The notes under the pieces were generated by a model. The model saw nothing but the letters and a program-made list of their open reading frames with translations. It was not told where the DNA came from and ran no database searches. 64,000 nt of DNA from Mediterraneibacter hominis. Its GTDB lineage: Bacteria > Bacillota > Clostridia > Lachnospirales > Lachnospiraceae. Shown one piece after another: positions 53,606-62,497 of this stretch. The translations under genes were made by a program, and so were the position numbers. The stretch lies in contig NZ_JACOPF010000001.1 in assembly GCF_014287475.1 (NCBI RefSeq), positions 992,001 to 1,056,000 of the forward strand. Reading direction: 5' to 3'. The stretch's first letter is position 1. Every line of letters begins with the position of its first letter.

Positions 53606-55543
53606 CTATTGTTTTTCAATCTGCGTTTTCTCTACTTTTATAGGTTTTTTTAATAAAACAATGCCAAGCATGCTGACCACCGCCCCGGCTAAAACTGCTG
53701 CCAGAAACATCGGCGCATGATCCATAATTCCAATTACAAAAATTCCTCCGTGAGGCGCCCGCGATCCGCACTCAAATACCATGGACAGCGCTCCTGCCAC
53801 TGCGGCGCCTGCGATACTCGGCGGTATGATCCTAAGCGGATCTGCCGCTGCAAATGGAATCGCACCTTCTGTAATAAATGAAAGTCCCATAATATAGTTT
53901 GTCACTGTTGTCTGTTGTTCATTCTTTGTAAAGCGATTTTTGAAAAATGTTGTCGCCAAAGCGATTCCAATCGGAGGTACCATTCCTCCTGCCATAACTG
54001 CCGCCATAATATCAAACTGTCCACTCGCAATAGACGCTGTCCCAAATACATATGCTGCCTTATTAAAAGGTCCTCCAAAATCGATCGCCATCATTCCTCC
54101 TAAGAGAAGTCCCAGCAGTATCCTGCTTCCCTCTCCCATACTCGAAAGGCCGTCATTCAGCCATGTATTAAACGCCCCCACTGGAGGATTTACGACAAAA
54201 ATCATCGCAGCACCCATAAACAGTATTCCTAAAAACGGATATAAGAGTACCGGCTTTGTTCCCTCCAGTGCACGCGGAAGCTTTTCTAAGAGCTTTTTTA
54301 TCAAGAGCATGAAGAACCCCGCCAGAAAGCCCGCAATTAAAGCTCCAAAAAAACCAGAGGAAATCCATTGTTCTTCCGGCAAAGCCACCGAAGTACCGGC
54401 TTTTGCAAGTAATCCCCCGACAATTCCCGGCATCAAGGCCGGCCTGTCCGCAATCGCCATTGCAATATAGCCCGCTAAAATAGGAAACATCATCCCAAAG
54501 GATACATTTCCAACCAAATTAAAGAACCTCGCCAGTTCCGTTCCAGTTCCAAAGACCTCTGTCCCTGCATTTGCACTGTCGCAAATATAAGAAAGTGCAA
54601 TCAGAATTCCACCGCCAATTACAAATGGAAGCATATGAGACACTCCATTCATCAGTGCCTTATATATTTTTCTTCCCAGCTTCTCCTCTCCGATACTTCC
54701 GGCTTCACTCTTGTCTGTCCCACTACTATGATAGATACTCGCCGTTTTACTCAATGCTTTTTCTATCAGCTCCTTTGGTTTATGAATTCCATCTGCCACC
54801 TTTGTCACAATCACTGGTTTCCCATCAAATCTTGCCATTTTCACATCTTTATCCGCGGCGATAATAATGCACGTACACTGGGCAATCTCTTCGGCTGTCA
54901 GGACATTTTTATCCCCGCCAGAACCATTGGTTTCTACTTTGATACTGCATCCCATCTCTTTTGCAGCATTTTCCAGGCTTTCTGCCGCCATGTATGTGTG
55001 TGCAATTCCAGTCGGACATGCTGTAACAGCGAGTATCTGATACCCCTGTGCAGGCGCTTCTTTTTCTTTATTTTCTTCTTCTGACTTTGTATGTTCAGCT
55101 TGATCCACATATTCCAAAAATTCTTTTACGCTTTCTGCGTTTATGAGACGCTCTTTAAAGCCTTCATCCATCAAAAGCATGGAAAGGCGGCTTAACACCT
55201 CCAGATGCACGTTATCTTTTGTATCCGGCGCAGCAATCAAAAAAATCAGATGTACCGGCTCGCCATCCAACGCATCATAGTCCACGCCATCTCGAAGTAC
55301 CATCGCCGCAAGACCAGGCGCTTTTACTGCCTCTGTCTTGGCATGTGGTATTGCAATTCCCTCTCCAATTCCCGTCGTACCTTCTTCTTCTCTTTTAAAG
55401 ACACCAGCCCTGTATGCTTCTTTATCGCTGATATTTCCAGCCTCCGCCATCAAATCTACCATTTTACAGATAACTTCTTCTTTTGAGGAAGCCGTCCCAT
55501 TTAATTCTACACTACACGGTTTCAACAAATCTGTAATCCTCAT
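53606..55543 (-). CDS. fruA: PTS fructose transporter, fused IIA-IIB-IIC
   Basis: A 645-residue fusion. IIA is at 1-145 with the phospho-His67 in GIAIPHAKT, IIB at about 168-270 with Cys176 in VTACPTGIAHTYMAAES, and the membrane IIC part from about 290, with the FVIGGGILIALSY and FGGPFNKAAYVFG segments. It imports fructose as fructose-1-phosphate for FruK. The start at 55543 (MRITDLLKP) has a GGGAGGAG site and starts just after the fruK stop, so the two are coupled. The frame extends to 55567 inside fruK. Confidence 0.96.
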   Translation of the reverse strand: MRITDLLKPCSVELNGTASSKEEVICKMVDLMAEAGNISDKEAYRAGVFKREEEGTTGIGEGIAIPHAKTEAVKAPGLAAMVLRDGVDYDALDGEPVHLIFLIAAPDTKDNVHLEVLSRLSMLLMDEGFKERLINAESVKEFLEYVDQAEHTKSEEENKEKEAPAQGYQILAVTACPTGIAHTYMAAESLENAAKEMGCSIKVETNGSGGDKNVLTAEEIAQCTCIIIAADKDVKMARFDGKPVIVTKVADGIHKPKELIEKALSKTASIYHSSGTDKSEAGSIGEEKLGRKIYKALMNGVSHMLPFVIGGGILIALSYICDSANAGTEVFGTGTELARFFNLVGNVSFGMMFPILAGYIAMAIADRPALMPGIVGGLLAKAGTSVALPEEQWISSGFFGALIAGFLAGFFMLLIKKLLEKLPRALEGTKPVLLYPFLGILFMGAAMIFVVNPPVGAFNTWLNDGLSSMGEGSRILLGLLLGGMMAIDFGGPFNKAAYVFGTASIASGQFDIMAAVMAGGMVPPIGIALATTFFKNRFTKNEQQTTVTNYIMGLSFITEGAIPFAAADPLRIIPPSIAGAAVAGALSMVFECGSRAPHGGIFVIGIMDHAPMFLAAVLAGAVVSMLGIVLLKKPIKVEKTQIEKQ

Positions 55544-55556
55544 CACTTTCTCCTCC

Positions 55557-56477
55557 CTATAATCCATATTCAGATGCCGGTCTTACAAGTTTTCCAATAA
55601 TTTCTTCCTTTGTCGCAAGCCAGGAAACAAACGCTGTGGCACTTCCCGCCGCCGTCCCAAGTTCCAGTGCTTTCTCATAATCCTTTGTATTCAAATATCC
55701 TGCCAGAAAGCCTGCTACCATAGAATCACCTGCTCCTACTGAATTTACTACCCTTCCCTTAGGCGGCTTCATTTTCCTAATCTTTCCATCCTCTGACAAT
55801 AAAAGCGCACCTTTTTCAGCCAGGGAAACCAGCACATTCACCGCGCCCATATTCTGTAGTTTTCCTGCATACTCAATGATTTCTTCCTCTGTTTGAATGT
55901 TGACTCCAAACAACTCCCCCAATTCATACTGATTAGGCTTGATAAGAAAAGGCTTATATTTCAATACCTTTTTTAAAAGCTCTCCTGTTGCATCCACCAC
56001 AACACGTACCTCTTTTTCAGTCAGACAGCCCATAATCTGCTCATATACATCTTTAGGAAGTGTATCTGGGATGCTGCCCGCCAATACAAGAACATCATCC
56101 GGAGTCAGGCTCTTTAATTTTGTATACAGCTGCTCCACAGCTTCCTTTGATATTTCAGGCCCCTGTCCATTGATTTCACTTTCTTTATTCGATTTTATCT
56201 TGACATTGATCCGGCTGTTTCCCTCCGGCAGTGAAATAAAGTCTGTCTGGCACCCATATTCTTTTAACATTTCCTCCATTGCTTCCCCTGTAAAGCCCGC
56301 TTTAAATCCCAGTGCCCTGTTTTCAAGCCCCAAATTTGACAGAATGACCGATACATTATTTCCCTTCCCGCCCGGATAAATGTTCTCTTTTTTTGTCCGG
56401 TTGATCCGGCCCAGCTCCATATTCTCTATCTGTATGACATAGTCCAAAGATGGATTGAATGTAACTGTATAAATCAT
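55557..56477 (-). CDS. fruK: 1-phosphofructokinase
   Basis: A 306-residue PfkB-family kinase. The N-terminal PfkB motif GGKGNNVSVILSNLG and the C-terminal VNSVGAGDSMVAGFLAG with the catalytic Asp are intact. It turns fructose-1-phosphate into fructose-1,6-bisphosphate. It overlaps the end of fruR by 4 bp and leads into fruA. Confidence 0.96.
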   Translation of the reverse strand: MIYTVTFNPSLDYVIQIENMELGRINRTKKENIYPGGKGNNVSVILSNLGLENRALGFKAGFTGEAMEEMLKEYGCQTDFISLPEGNSRINVKIKSNKESEINGQGPEISKEAVEQLYTKLKSLTPDDVLVLAGSIPDTLPKDVYEQIMGCLTEKEVRVVVDATGELLKKVLKYKPFLIKPNQYELGELFGVNIQTEEEIIEYAGKLQNMGAVNVLVSLAEKGALLLSEDGKIRKMKPPKGRVVNSVGAGDSMVAGFLAGYLNTKDYEKALELGTAAGSATAFVSWLATKEEIIGKLVRPASEYGL

Positions 56478-57226
56478 TTTTTCTTCACCTCAATTATATT
56501 CTTTTCTTTTTTCAGCTTTTCATCCTGAATTTCTGTAGTAATAATAAATGCCTCTTCAAATTCCCCAAATTGTACGGAGGAAATCTTTCCTATCTTTGTC
56601 GTATCAGCAAGCACATATTTCTGTCGGCAGCGCTGCATTGCAGTCTCCTTTGTTGCCGCTTCACTTTCATCCGGTGTTGTAAATCCATGTTCCCTGTCCG
56701 CCCCGTTCGTTCCGAAAAAGCCTTTTGTAAAATTGTATTTTTTCAGACTCCTGATCGTTTCTGTCCCTACAGTGGCTTCTGTAGCAGCTTTAAATCTCCC
56801 TCCGAGCAAAAATACACGACACCCTTTTTTCGAAAGCTGCTGGGCATTGGAAATACCGTTTGTGACATAGACAGCATCTGTCTCGGTGATATATTCCACC
56901 ATATGGCTGACACTTGTCCCTGCATCCAGATAAACAAAATCTCCCTTTTGAATCTGCTGTGCAGCATATTTTCCAATCTGTACCTTTTCCTCTGAACTCA
57001 TATCCATTCGCGATGCCACCGTCATATCTTTTGTTTCATAGTTCATCCCGATTGCTGTAGCTCCTCCATGAACCTTCTTTAAAAGCTTCTTCTTATGAAG
57101 TGTTGTCAAATCTCTTCGTATAGTAGACTCCGAGGTTTCAAGCATTTCTTTTAATTCCTGGACTGTCACTGATTTTCTCGCATTTACGATTTTTAAAATC
57201 TCTGAAAATCGCTCTTCTGTCAACAT
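56474..57226 (-). CDS. fruR: DeoR-family fructose operon repressor
   Basis: A 250-residue DeoR/GlpR-type regulator. The N-terminal helix-turn-helix is at about 6-57 (ILKIVNARKSVTVQELKEML, ETSESTIRRDLTTL), followed by the sugar-phosphate-binding domain with YLDAGTSVSHM. It should sense fructose-1-phosphate. First gene of the operon and therefore self-regulating. Confidence 0.92.
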   Translation of the reverse strand: MLTEERFSEILKIVNARKSVTVQELKEMLETSESTIRRDLTTLHKKKLLKKVHGGATAIGMNYETKDMTVASRMDMSSEEKVQIGKYAAQQIQKGDFVYLDAGTSVSHMVEYITETDAVYVTNGISNAQQLSKKGCRVFLLGGRFKAATEATVGTETIRSLKKYNFTKGFFGTNGADREHGFTTPDESEAATKETAMQRCRQKYVLADTTKIGKISSVQFGEFEEAFIITTEIQDEKLKKEKNIIEVKKK

Positions 57227-57250
57227 AACGCCACCTTCTTTCTTTTTCTA

Positions 57251-57284
57251 ATTATAAGATACACCCATTTTCACTCAATGTCAA
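57251..57284 (-). promoter_or_regulatory. fruR operon promoter
   Basis: On the minus strand TTGACA (57279-57284) is followed by TATCTT (57256-57261) at 17 bp, next to TATAAT (57251-57256). Around it TGATTGA, ATTGAGTGAAAAT and ATTGAAAATA words are candidate FruR half-sites. Confidence 0.6.
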
Positions 57285-57471
57285 TCACTTTCCTTTATTT
57301 TCAATCAAATTAATTCAAATTCAGCCACGCGCAAACATATGTTTCCATTTTCATCTATATGAACTTATAGGAAATTCACCCCGTCTATACTCTTTTCAGG
57401 CTTAAAAATCCAGGCAAAGCACTGTCTTTCGACACTTTTTGTATACTTTTACGAAACCTTCAATAAATCCG

Positions 57472-57500
57472 TTGACTTTTATTGTTAAACATGCTAAACT
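57472..57500 (+). promoter_or_regulatory. Promoter of the cold-shock gene
   Basis: TTGACT (57472-57477) and TAAACT (57495-57500) with 17 bp between. It leaves a ~65-base leader before the ATG, as is common for csp genes. Confidence 0.65.
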
Positions 57501-57573
57501 GACACAGTATCGTTTTTCAAAGTTAAAACGATATAGAACTATATTATTTTCAATTTTTATGGAGGACAACAAA

Positions 57574-57771
57574 ATGACAGGTACAGTGAAATGGTTTAAC
57601 AACCAAAAAGGCTATGGATTTATTTCCGATTCCGAAGGAAATGATGTATTCGTACATTATTCCGGATTGGTTATGGACGGATTCAAATCCTTAGAAGAAG
57701 GCCAGGCTGTTGAATTCGAAGTGACAGAAGGCGCCAAAGGACCTCAGGCAACAAACGTAGTAAAACTTTAA
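57574..57771 (+). CDS. Cold-shock protein
   Basis: A 65-residue CSD protein. The RNP1-type KGYGFIS and RNP2-type DVFVHYSG motifs and the [13 protein letters not shown] start identify it. It binds single-stranded RNA and DNA. The start at 57574 has a GGAGG site; the upstream open frame is only leader. The single-domain length is normal. Confidence 0.96.
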   Translation: MTGTVKWFNNQKGYGFISDSEGNDVFVHYSGLVMDGFKSLEEGQAVEFEVTEGAKGPQATNVVKL

Positions 57772-57846
57772 TCAGATTTTTTTATGTACCTTTTAATATA
57801 TAAATTGTGGATTTAATATTTAAAAGCAATACAAAGAAATGAGATT

Positions 57847-57891
57847 AAAAAAAGAGCCGCCGCACGAAATCGTCGTGCGTACGGCTCTTTT
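57847..57891. terminator. Bidirectional terminator
   Basis: AAAAAGAGCCG and CGGCTCTTTT form the outer stem and GCACGA / TCGTGC the inner stem, with A/T runs on both sides, between csp and the convergent ACT gene. Confidence 0.85.
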
Positions 57892-57905
57892 CCAATTCCT
57901 TTTAT

Positions 57906-58349
57906 TTATTCACGGATGTTGGAAACATATGCTTCAGATGCTTCCCACACGTCAAAGCCGCTGCCTCTTAGAATGTCCACGACTCTGGCAGGATCATCGG
58001 TTTTTAGTACGGCAGAGGCGTCCGCTCCATTTGCAAAAGCGTACATATACTCGATATTTACCTCTCCTTCCACAATTTGGTGCATTGCCTTGCTTAAGGA
58101 TCCTGTCTCATGCGGTACGCGCAGCGCCACCACGTCTGTCAGCATAGCGGTAATACCATTATCTCTTAGTACTGCTTTGCCTTTATTTGGATCAGACACA
58201 ATCATTCTAAGCATTCCATAGTCCGACGTGTCCGCCAGACTCAATGCCACGATATTAATCTCATTTCCTGCAAGCACCGACAACACCTCATCCAGCCTGC
58301 CTTCCCTGTTTTCCAGAAATACAGATAATTGTTGAATTGTGATACCCAT
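57906..58349 (-). CDS. ACT-domain protein (tandem ACT), amino-acid sensor type
   Basis: A 147-residue protein with two ACT-like halves (about 4-70 and 75-140; LSVFLENREGRLDEVLSVLA and SLSKAMHQIVEGEVNIEYMY). ACT domains bind amino acids, often aromatic ones. It lies 18 bp after a phenylacetate-CoA ligase gene and is the last gene of the operon. A paralogue lies inside the operon. Likely a regulatory partner of the ligase or oxidoreductase. Confidence 0.88.
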   Translation of the reverse strand: MGITIQQLSVFLENREGRLDEVLSVLAGNEINIVALSLADTSDYGMLRMIVSDPNKGKAVLRDNGITAMLTDVVALRVPHETGSLSKAMHQIVEGEVNIEYMYAFANGADASAVLKTDDPARVVDILRGSGFDVWEASEAYVSNIRE

Positions 58350-58367
58350 TGTCTTTTCCTCTCTTTC

Positions 58368-59699
58368 CTACAGATTCCGGTTGTCAATTACACGCACTGC
58401 TTTGCCTTCGCTTCTCTGGATCGTCTTTGGCTCTACCAGCTTCACACGCGCAGACACTCCCAATGCCTGTTTTAATACTGCTCCAATCTTGTCACGCAGT
58501 GCATCCAGTTTGCGGATTTCATCAGAGAACATACTCTCGTCCACTTCTACCATAACTGTCAGTACATCCATGTTGTCTTCTCTGTCCACAATCATCATAT
58601 AGTGCGGTGCTATCGCTCCACCCATACTCAAGAGTGCTGTCTCTACCTGTGTTGGGAATACATTTACTCCTCTGATAACTTTCATATCATCTGTACGTCC
58701 CGTAAATTTAGAAATACGCGGCAGTGTTCTTCCGCATTTGCATTTACTGCGGTTCATACTTGTCAAATCCTTTGTGCGGTACCGGATAAGCGGCATTGCC
58801 TCCTTCGCCAACGTTGTAAATACCAGCTCTCCCGTCTCCCCATCTCCACAAGCTTCATGTGTAGAAGGATTTAACACTTCTGGATAGAAGTAGTCTGCAT
58901 GTACATGCAGTCCTTCGTGGTGGATACAATCCTGTGCCACACCAGGACCAGAGATCTCACACAGTCCATAAATATCAAAACAGTTGATATGAAGAATACT
59001 TTCAATCTTCTTGCGCATCTCTACCGTCCAGGGCTCTGCTCCATGGATTCCTGCTTTGATTTTCAAGCGATCTACAACACCTGCCTCCTGCATGGATTCA
59101 GCGAGATGAAGTGCATAGGACGGTGTGCACGCGAACGCGGTTGCTCCCAAATCCTCCATACACATCATCTGTCTTTTTGTATTTCCGGCAGACATTGGAA
59201 TCGCTACAGCGCCAAGCGCCTGCGCTCCATAGTCCAATCCCATGCCGCCTGTAAACAATCCATAGCCATAACACACATGAATAATGTCTTCAGAAGTAAG
59301 ACCTGCCATTGTAAGGCATCTGGCTACACATTCTCCCCACACTTCCACATCCTTTTTAGAGTAGGGTGCAATGGTAAGCTTTCCTGTTGTTCCAGATGTT
59401 CCCTGCACACGCGCAACATCCTTTGTCGGAATTGCCAGAAGCCCAAAGGGGTAATTATCTCTCAAATCTTCCTTTGTCGTAAACGGGAGCTTATGAATAT
59501 CCTCAATTCCTTTGATATCTCCAGGCTCCACTCCCTGTTCTTTCATCTTTTTGTGATAAAATTCCACATTATGATAAGCTCTGTTTACTACATCTACAAG
59601 GCGCTCACTTTGCAAATGCGCCATTTCATCACTGCTCATACACTCAATTTTCGGATCTCTGATTCTTTCCTTCCAGTTCTCCAACGATACTGCTGCCAT
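58368..59699 (-). CDS. Phenylacetate-CoA ligase, AMP-forming (second copy)
   Basis: A 443-residue adenylate-forming enzyme of the PaaK family, with the phosphate-binding loop GTSGTTGKLTIAPYS, CEISGPGVAQD, and the C-terminal lid RGVNVFPTQVE. It makes aryl-acetyl-CoA from aryl-acetate, CoA and ATP. The start at 59699 (MAAVSLENW) has an AAGGAG site; an upstream ATG at 59768 has no good site and would overlap the ACT gene. It is clearly related to, but not identical with, the copy at 62.5 kb. Confidence 0.93.
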   Translation of the reverse strand: MAAVSLENWKERIRDPKIECMSSDEMAHLQSERLVDVVNRAYHNVEFYHKKMKEQGVEPGDIKGIEDIHKLPFTTKEDLRDNYPFGLLAIPTKDVARVQGTSGTTGKLTIAPYSKKDVEVWGECVARCLTMAGLTSEDIIHVCYGYGLFTGGMGLDYGAQALGAVAIPMSAGNTKRQMMCMEDLGATAFACTPSYALHLAESMQEAGVVDRLKIKAGIHGAEPWTVEMRKKIESILHINCFDIYGLCEISGPGVAQDCIHHEGLHVHADYFYPEVLNPSTHEACGDGETGELVFTTLAKEAMPLIRYRTKDLTSMNRSKCKCGRTLPRISKFTGRTDDMKVIRGVNVFPTQVETALLSMGGAIAPHYMMIVDREDNMDVLTVMVEVDESMFSDEIRKLDALRDKIGAVLKQALGVSARVKLVEPKTIQRSEGKAVRVIDNRNL

Positions 59700-59733
59700 T
59701 TTTTTACTCCTTGTCTGTTGATATTTTCTTGTT

Positions 59734-60156
59734 CTAATCCAATTCGTCCTCTTCCACAATCCTGACATCTGCTGCCTTTAACACTTTCTCCGCACGGCTG
59801 AAATCATCGGTGTGAAACACCATTACCGGAGCCTTATCCGCACGGATCACAAAGGAATAGATATAATTGATATTGATTTTTCCTTCTGCCAGAATTGTAA
59901 GCATCTGATTCAAATTTCCCTTTTCGTCTTTTAACTCTGCTCCAATCACATCGCTGACACGGACTACAAATCCTTCCTTTGTCAAATGCTCCTTTGCCTC
60001 TTTGGGCTTGTCTACAACCAGGCGCATAATTCCAAATTCTGGTGTATCAAACGTAGAAATTGCCCGAATATTTATGTGTGCCTCAACCAGGGCAGATGTC
60101 ACTTTCATCATACTTCCCGGCTGGTTTTCCACAAATACGGAAATCTGTCTAATCAT
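59734..60156 (-). CDS. ACT-domain protein (tandem ACT), first copy
   Basis: A 140-residue protein with two ACT halves (ISVFVENQPGSMMKVTSALV and LNQMLTILAEGKININYIYS). It lies 22 bp after iorB and 34 bp before the second paaK. Likely binds an aromatic amino acid or aryl acid. Confidence 0.88.
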   Translation of the reverse strand: MIRQISVFVENQPGSMMKVTSALVEAHINIRAISTFDTPEFGIMRLVVDKPKEAKEHLTKEGFVVRVSDVIGAELKDEKGNLNQMLTILAEGKININYIYSFVIRADKAPVMVFHTDDFSRAEKVLKAADVRIVEEDELD

Positions 60157-60178
60157 CTTTTCACCTGCCTTCTTTTTG

Positions 60179-60748
60179 TTATAAATGATACCCTACGTCA
60201 AACGCTTTTTTATTTATTTCGATTGTCTTTGGTGGTACTGTTTTTTCAATTACGTCATACCACTGCTCTTTTGTAAAATCCATATGCTGTGCAGCAACCC
60301 CTAAAACAATTAAATTAAACACTTTCGGATTTCCTAGTTTTTTGGATTCTTCTGTGGCATTCACTTTATAAACTTTATGCTCCTTCTCAAGCTTCTCTAT
60401 AATTCCTTGCGGATATTCTGCCACTCCGATTACAACTGGCATAGGATCAATACGCCAGTCATTGATGATCAGAACCCCGTCTTTTTTCAGAAAATGTGCA
60501 TACCGAAGCGCCTCCAACCGTTCAAATGCAATAATAACATCTGCCTGTCCCTCTTCCACTATCGGCTCAGCCACCTTTTCCCCATAACGTACAAATGTAA
60601 CAACGCTTCCGCCTCGCTGTGCCATTCCATGTACCTCTGATAATTTTACGTCATAACCGCCCGCAATCGTAAGCCCTCCTAAAATCCGGCTCGTAAGCAG
60701 TGTTCCCTGTCCGCCGACGCCTACTATCATAATATTTTTTGCTGCCAT
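60179..60748 (-). CDS. iorB: Indolepyruvate oxidoreductase, beta subunit
   Basis: A 189-residue gamma/beta-type domain of the 2-oxoacid:ferredoxin oxidoreductase family, with GVGGQGTLLTSRILGGL at the N-terminus and HGMAQRGGSVVTFVRYG. It pairs with IorA to convert aryl-pyruvates to aryl-acetyl-CoA and reduced ferredoxin, or the reverse. It starts 2 bp after iorA. Confidence 0.95.
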   Translation of the reverse strand: MAAKNIMIVGVGGQGTLLTSRILGGLTIAGGYDVKLSEVHGMAQRGGSVVTFVRYGEKVAEPIVEEGQADVIIAFERLEALRYAHFLKKDGVLIINDWRIDPMPVVIGVAEYPQGIIEKLEKEHKVYKVNATEESKKLGNPKVFNLIVLGVAAQHMDFTKEQWYDVIEKTVPPKTIEINKKAFDVGYHL

Positions 60749-60750
60749 CT

Positions 60751-62496
60751 TTATTCACCCGCCTTTACCAGTTCTATTGCACCGAATTTACATAGGGATT
60801 CACACAGACCACATCCCGTACACATTGTATCGTCAATGTGAATGGTCCCGTCCGCATTTTTTGTCATTGCAGGACATCCCGGTTTCATACACATACCACA
60901 CTTTTTACATTTCTCCTCATGCGCAACGTATAAAGGCTTTTTAGATTTATCCAGAAGAACACAAGGAGATTTTGTAATGATAACAGAAACCTCGTCTTTT
61001 GCTACTTCTTCTTTGATTGTCTTTTCTAAAAGTGTAAGGTCAAAAACGTTGACTTCCACTACATTTTTAATTCCCATTGCCCGACACAGCCCCGCAATAT
61101 CTATTGCGTAGGTTATGTCTCCCTGCAATGTCTTGCCCGTAGCTGCATGATCCTGATGGCCGGTCATTCCTGTGGTAGAATTATCCAGAATCATTACTGT
61201 CCCTGTCGCCTTATTATAGACCATGTTCATCAACGAATTAATACCCGTATGTAAAAAAGTAGAGTCTCCAATCACCGCAACCCAGTTTTTAATATATTCT
61301 TTTCCCTTTGCCTTCTCCATACCATGTAGAGTAGATATACTAGATCCCATGCACATAGTTGTGTCAATCACACCAAGAGGCGGCACAGCTCCCAGTGTAT
61401 AACATCCAATGTCACCAGCCGCATGCATGTTTAACTTTTTTAGCACATAAAATGCGCTTCTGTGCGGACATCCTGGACATAAAATCGGCGGACGCCCCGG
61501 TGCGGCTGCCGGCTGTTCCAACACAAGTTCTTCTTTTAAAATTCCCTTGCGCAGCATATTGGCACTGTATTCTCCCTGTACAGTGAAAATTTCTTTTCCT
61601 ATTGCCTGAATCCCCCAGGCTTTCACCTGCTCTTCAATCACCGGATCTAGTTCTTCTACAATATACAGCGTCTCTACCTTAGCTGCGAATTCTTCAATTA
61701 ATTTTCTTGGAAGAGGATTTACCATTCCAAGCTTTAGCACAGAAGCCTGCGGCAGAGCTTCCTTTACATACTGGTAAGGAATACCGCTTGTAATGACACC
61801 GATTTTGGTATCGTTCATCTCCACCTTGTTTATAGAAAGTGTATTTGCCGCTTCGGCAAGCTCCAGATTCCGCTTTTCAATCTCGATATGACGCAGTTTT
61901 GCATTTCCCGGCATCATAACATTCTTCTGAATCTGCTTTTTATATGGCTTATCTTCCACTTCTTCTCTCTCTTTTAATTCCACAAGTCCTTGAGAGTGTG
62001 CAAGACGTGTTGTTGTACGGAAGATAAACGGACGATCATACTTCTCACTTAATTCGAACGCCGTTTTGAAGAAATCCTTTGCCTCCGCGCTGTCCGATGG
62101 TTCGATAACCGGAATCTGTGCCGCACGCGCTACCATACGTGTATCTTGCTCATTCTGAGAACTGTACAGTCCTGGATCATCTGCAACAACCAGAACCAGC
62201 CCTCCGTTTACGCCCATATAAGAGACTGAATACAGCGGATCTGCCGCCACATTTAAACCTACATGTTTCATACACGCCATAGCTCGCACTCCAGAAATGC
62301 TTGCTCCTACCGCTACTTCTGCCGCCACTTTCTCATTTGGCGCCCATTCTTCATATACATCTTCTTTGTACTGCACCAGATATTCACTAATTTCTGTACT
62401 CGGTGTTCCCGGATATGCAGAGGATACTTTCACTCCTGCCTCATATGCACCGCGGGCAATTGCTTCATTGCCGAGCATGATTACTTTTTCTGCCAT
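60751..62496 (-). CDS. iorA: Indolepyruvate oxidoreductase, alpha subunit
   Basis: A 581-residue IorA. The N-terminal pyrimidine domain (GNEAIARGAYEAGVKVSSAY), the TPP-binding domain (GDSTFLHTGINSLMNMVYNK) and two C-terminal 4Fe-4S clusters (CKKCGMCMKPGCP and CTGCGLCESLCKFG) are present. It is the catalytic subunit for aryl-pyruvates with ferredoxin. The start at 62496 (MAEKVIML) follows the paaK stop by 1 bp. Confidence 0.96.
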   Translation of the reverse strand: MAEKVIMLGNEAIARGAYEAGVKVSSAYPGTPSTEISEYLVQYKEDVYEEWAPNEKVAAEVAVGASISGVRAMACMKHVGLNVAADPLYSVSYMGVNGGLVLVVADDPGLYSSQNEQDTRMVARAAQIPVIEPSDSAEAKDFFKTAFELSEKYDRPFIFRTTTRLAHSQGLVELKEREEVEDKPYKKQIQKNVMMPGNAKLRHIEIEKRNLELAEAANTLSINKVEMNDTKIGVITSGIPYQYVKEALPQASVLKLGMVNPLPRKLIEEFAAKVETLYIVEELDPVIEEQVKAWGIQAIGKEIFTVQGEYSANMLRKGILKEELVLEQPAAAPGRPPILCPGCPHRSAFYVLKKLNMHAAGDIGCYTLGAVPPLGVIDTTMCMGSSISTLHGMEKAKGKEYIKNWVAVIGDSTFLHTGINSLMNMVYNKATGTVMILDNSTTGMTGHQDHAATGKTLQGDITYAIDIAGLCRAMGIKNVVEVNVFDLTLLEKTIKEEVAKDEVSVIITKSPCVLLDKSKKPLYVAHEEKCKKCGMCMKPGCPAMTKNADGTIHIDDTMCTGCGLCESLCKFGAIELVKAGE

Positions 62497-62497
62497 T